Shown here: positions 13,387 to 14,120 of the stretch, piece by piece
Layout: every line of letters begins with the position of its first letter
Numbering within the stretch: position 1 is the stretch's first letter
Source of the DNA: DASYVD01 sp036000545
GTDB taxonomy: Bacteria > Actinomycetota > UBA4738 > CALAEC01
Assembly: GCA_036000545.1 (NCBI GenBank)
Contig: DASYVD010000024.1
Coordinates: 1 to 14,120 of the forward strand
Direction: 5' to 3'
DNA length: 14,120 nt
Notes under the pieces: model-generated
The model's database searches: none
The model's input: only the letters and a program-made list of their open reading frames with translations
What the model was told of the DNA's origin: nothing
Position numbers and translations under genes: made by a program

Positions 13387-13956
13387 ATGGGTAGGGCGCT
13401 ACGGATCGGCGCCCTGACAGCGCTTCTTATCGGGGCATTGGCGACTCCGGCCAGAGCAGACACCCTCGATACCACAGCCGATGGATGGATCGCTGGGCTG
13501 TCCGGGGTCAACCTGGCCACCTTCGCAGCCTTCGGAGGGATCCGATCCGATGGTCAGGTCGTCGGGAGCCTCGAGCACGTCGACCACGGCCCTGACCTCA
13601 GGGTCAACAGCACCTCCATCACGAGCTTCAGTCCGGGTTGCACCACCACCATGACAGGGGAGGCCAGGACCACCTCAGGGGACGTGATCTTCTTCGTCAC
13701 GATGCAGGACAACGACGAGCCCGGGACGCTGGACACGTTCACGATCCAGACGATCGGTGCCATCTCCTACGCGAACTCCGGCGTCCTAGGCGGCGGCAAC
13801 GTCCAGGCCCTCGACGCGGTGTGCTGGCCTGAGGTCGGCGCTCGCCAGCTCGTCAGATCAAGCTCGAAGGCCTCACCACCGTCGTTGCGGTCGCCGTGTT
13901 GTTGGCCGTGTTCGAATCCGGGGGCGAGGCGGCGCTCACCGAGACAGTGTTCGTGA
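13387..13956 (+). CDS. Small secreted beta-rich protein (resembles the post-COAP-1 family) with antisense-derived tail
   Basis: A 189-residue exported protein of unknown function. Residues 1-24 form a signal peptide (MGRALRIGALTALLIGALA, then TPARA before DTL). Residues about 45-141 have the pattern I associate with the secreted post-COAP-1 type domain: an AFGG start, GSLEHVDHG, STSITSF, a TMTGEART strand, DNDEPGTLDTFTI, and the closing SGVLGGGNVQ. The ATG at 13387 follows an AGGGGGGCG stretch that may act as ribosome binding site. The domain normally ends near the GGN motif, whereas this frame continues about 48 residues (Ser, Arg, Pro and Cys rich) to a TGA at 13956, the last part of it reading antisense through a convergent gene. 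The tail is probably not functional sequence; a lost stop codon or a frameshift near the end are both possible. Confidence 0.6.
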   Translation: MGRALRIGALTALLIGALATPARADTLDTTADGWIAGLSGVNLATFAAFGGIRSDGQVVGSLEHVDHGPDLRVNSTSITSFSPGCTTTMTGEARTTSGDVIFFVTMQDNDEPGTLDTFTIQTIGAISYANSGVLGGGNVQALDAVCWPEVGARQLVRSSSKASPPSLRSPCCWPCSNPGARRRSPRQCS

Positions 13957-14120
13957 TGGTCCCCTTCTGGGTGGGCTTGACCGTGATGACGATGGTCACG
14001 CTCTCGCCACTGAGCATGTCGCCGATCGAACAGTCCACCTGTCGCTTCTTCGGCTTCAGGGTGCACGTGCCCTTCGTGGTCGTCGCCGAGCCGAACCCGG
14101 CGTTCTTGGGCAGCTGATCG
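13853..14120 (-). CDS. C-terminal part of a DUF11-repeat surface protein (partial, runs off the right edge)
   Basis: The minus strand is open from the window edge to a TGA at 13855-13853 and gives about 88 residues. They match the end of a DUF11 domain: LPKNAGFGSATTTKGTCTL, then KKRQVDCSIGDMLSGESVTIVITVKP, then KGTITNTVSVSA and the hallmark PPDSNTANNTATATTVV, followed by a short RPSSLI tail. DUF11 repeats are immunoglobulin-like modules of secreted or cell-surface proteins, usually in long arrays, so the missing N-terminal part is probably much larger. No LPXTG motif, membrane helix or cell-wall-binding module follows the domain, so it is either secreted or anchored elsewhere. Its 3' end is overlapped by about 104 bp by the convergent small secreted protein frame. 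A GTG at 14038 exists, but the domain clearly continues upstream of it. Confidence 0.8.
   Translation of the reverse strand, partial: DQLPKNAGFGSATTTKGTCTLKPKKRQVDCSIGDMLSGESVTIVITVKPTQKGTITNTVSVSAASPPDSNTANNTATATTVVRPSSLI

Noticed and set aside
14011..14120. Plus-strand open frame at the right edge
   Set aside because: It is the complement of the DUF11 domain, whose NTANNTATAT hallmark on the minus strand settles the coding strand.
1..14120. CRISPR arrays, tRNA or rRNA genes, insertion sequences, phage or integrase genes
   Set aside because: No regularly spaced repeats, tRNA-like cloverleafs, transposase or integrase motifs were recognised on either strand.

Overview
The window is very GC-rich, uses GTG and TTG starts freely, packs genes tightly with overlapping starts and stops, and has several start codons placed directly behind -10-like hexamers, as expected for leaderless mRNAs. 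With the NarL-type two-component pair, a DinB2-like Y-family polymerase and a DUF11 surface protein, this points to an actinobacterium (Actinomycetota), probably a poorly sampled lineage. That placement is inference. I see no rRNA, tRNA, CRISPR array, transposase, integrase or phage gene.

Left half (1-8418): after the last codons of an unknown gene come an amidase-signature hydrolase (minus strand) and, divergent from it, a class I PLP aminotransferase (plus strand). The short gap between their starts carries a perfect inverted repeat whose arms read as a -10 box outward in both directions. Converging on the aminotransferase, with its stop codon directly abutting, is a minus-strand block read from the high coordinates: dienelactone hydrolase-like enzyme, ureohydrolase of the agmatinase/guanidinobutyrase type, Tat-exported lipoprotein solute-binding protein, ABC ATPase, and two permeases. 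The transporter has the gene set and sequence features of a spermidine/putrescine (Pot) type importer. Together these genes suggest uptake and breakdown of a polyamine or guanidino compound: import, loss of urea, amide hydrolysis and transamination. The exact substrate cannot be read from the sequence.

Middle (8419-9552): a divergent intergenic region with short palindromes and a 10-bp direct repeat precedes a secreted lipoprotein built of two cupredoxin-like halves. Only the second half keeps a His-Cys-His-Met copper ligand set. A strong GC-rich hairpin follows it.

Right half (9553-14120): a ten-helix membrane histidine kinase with GAF, HisKA_3 and HATPase domains overlaps its NarL/LuxR-type response regulator by 4 bp. 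Five bases further on is a Y-family DNA polymerase whose steric-gate position is Ile instead of an aromatic residue, so it may accept ribonucleotides. A small secreted beta-rich protein follows. Its reading frame runs about 100 bp antisense into the 3' end of a DUF11-repeat surface protein that enters from the right edge.

No gene-free stretch exceeds 300 bp. The longest, 8419-8617, is described in the feature list.
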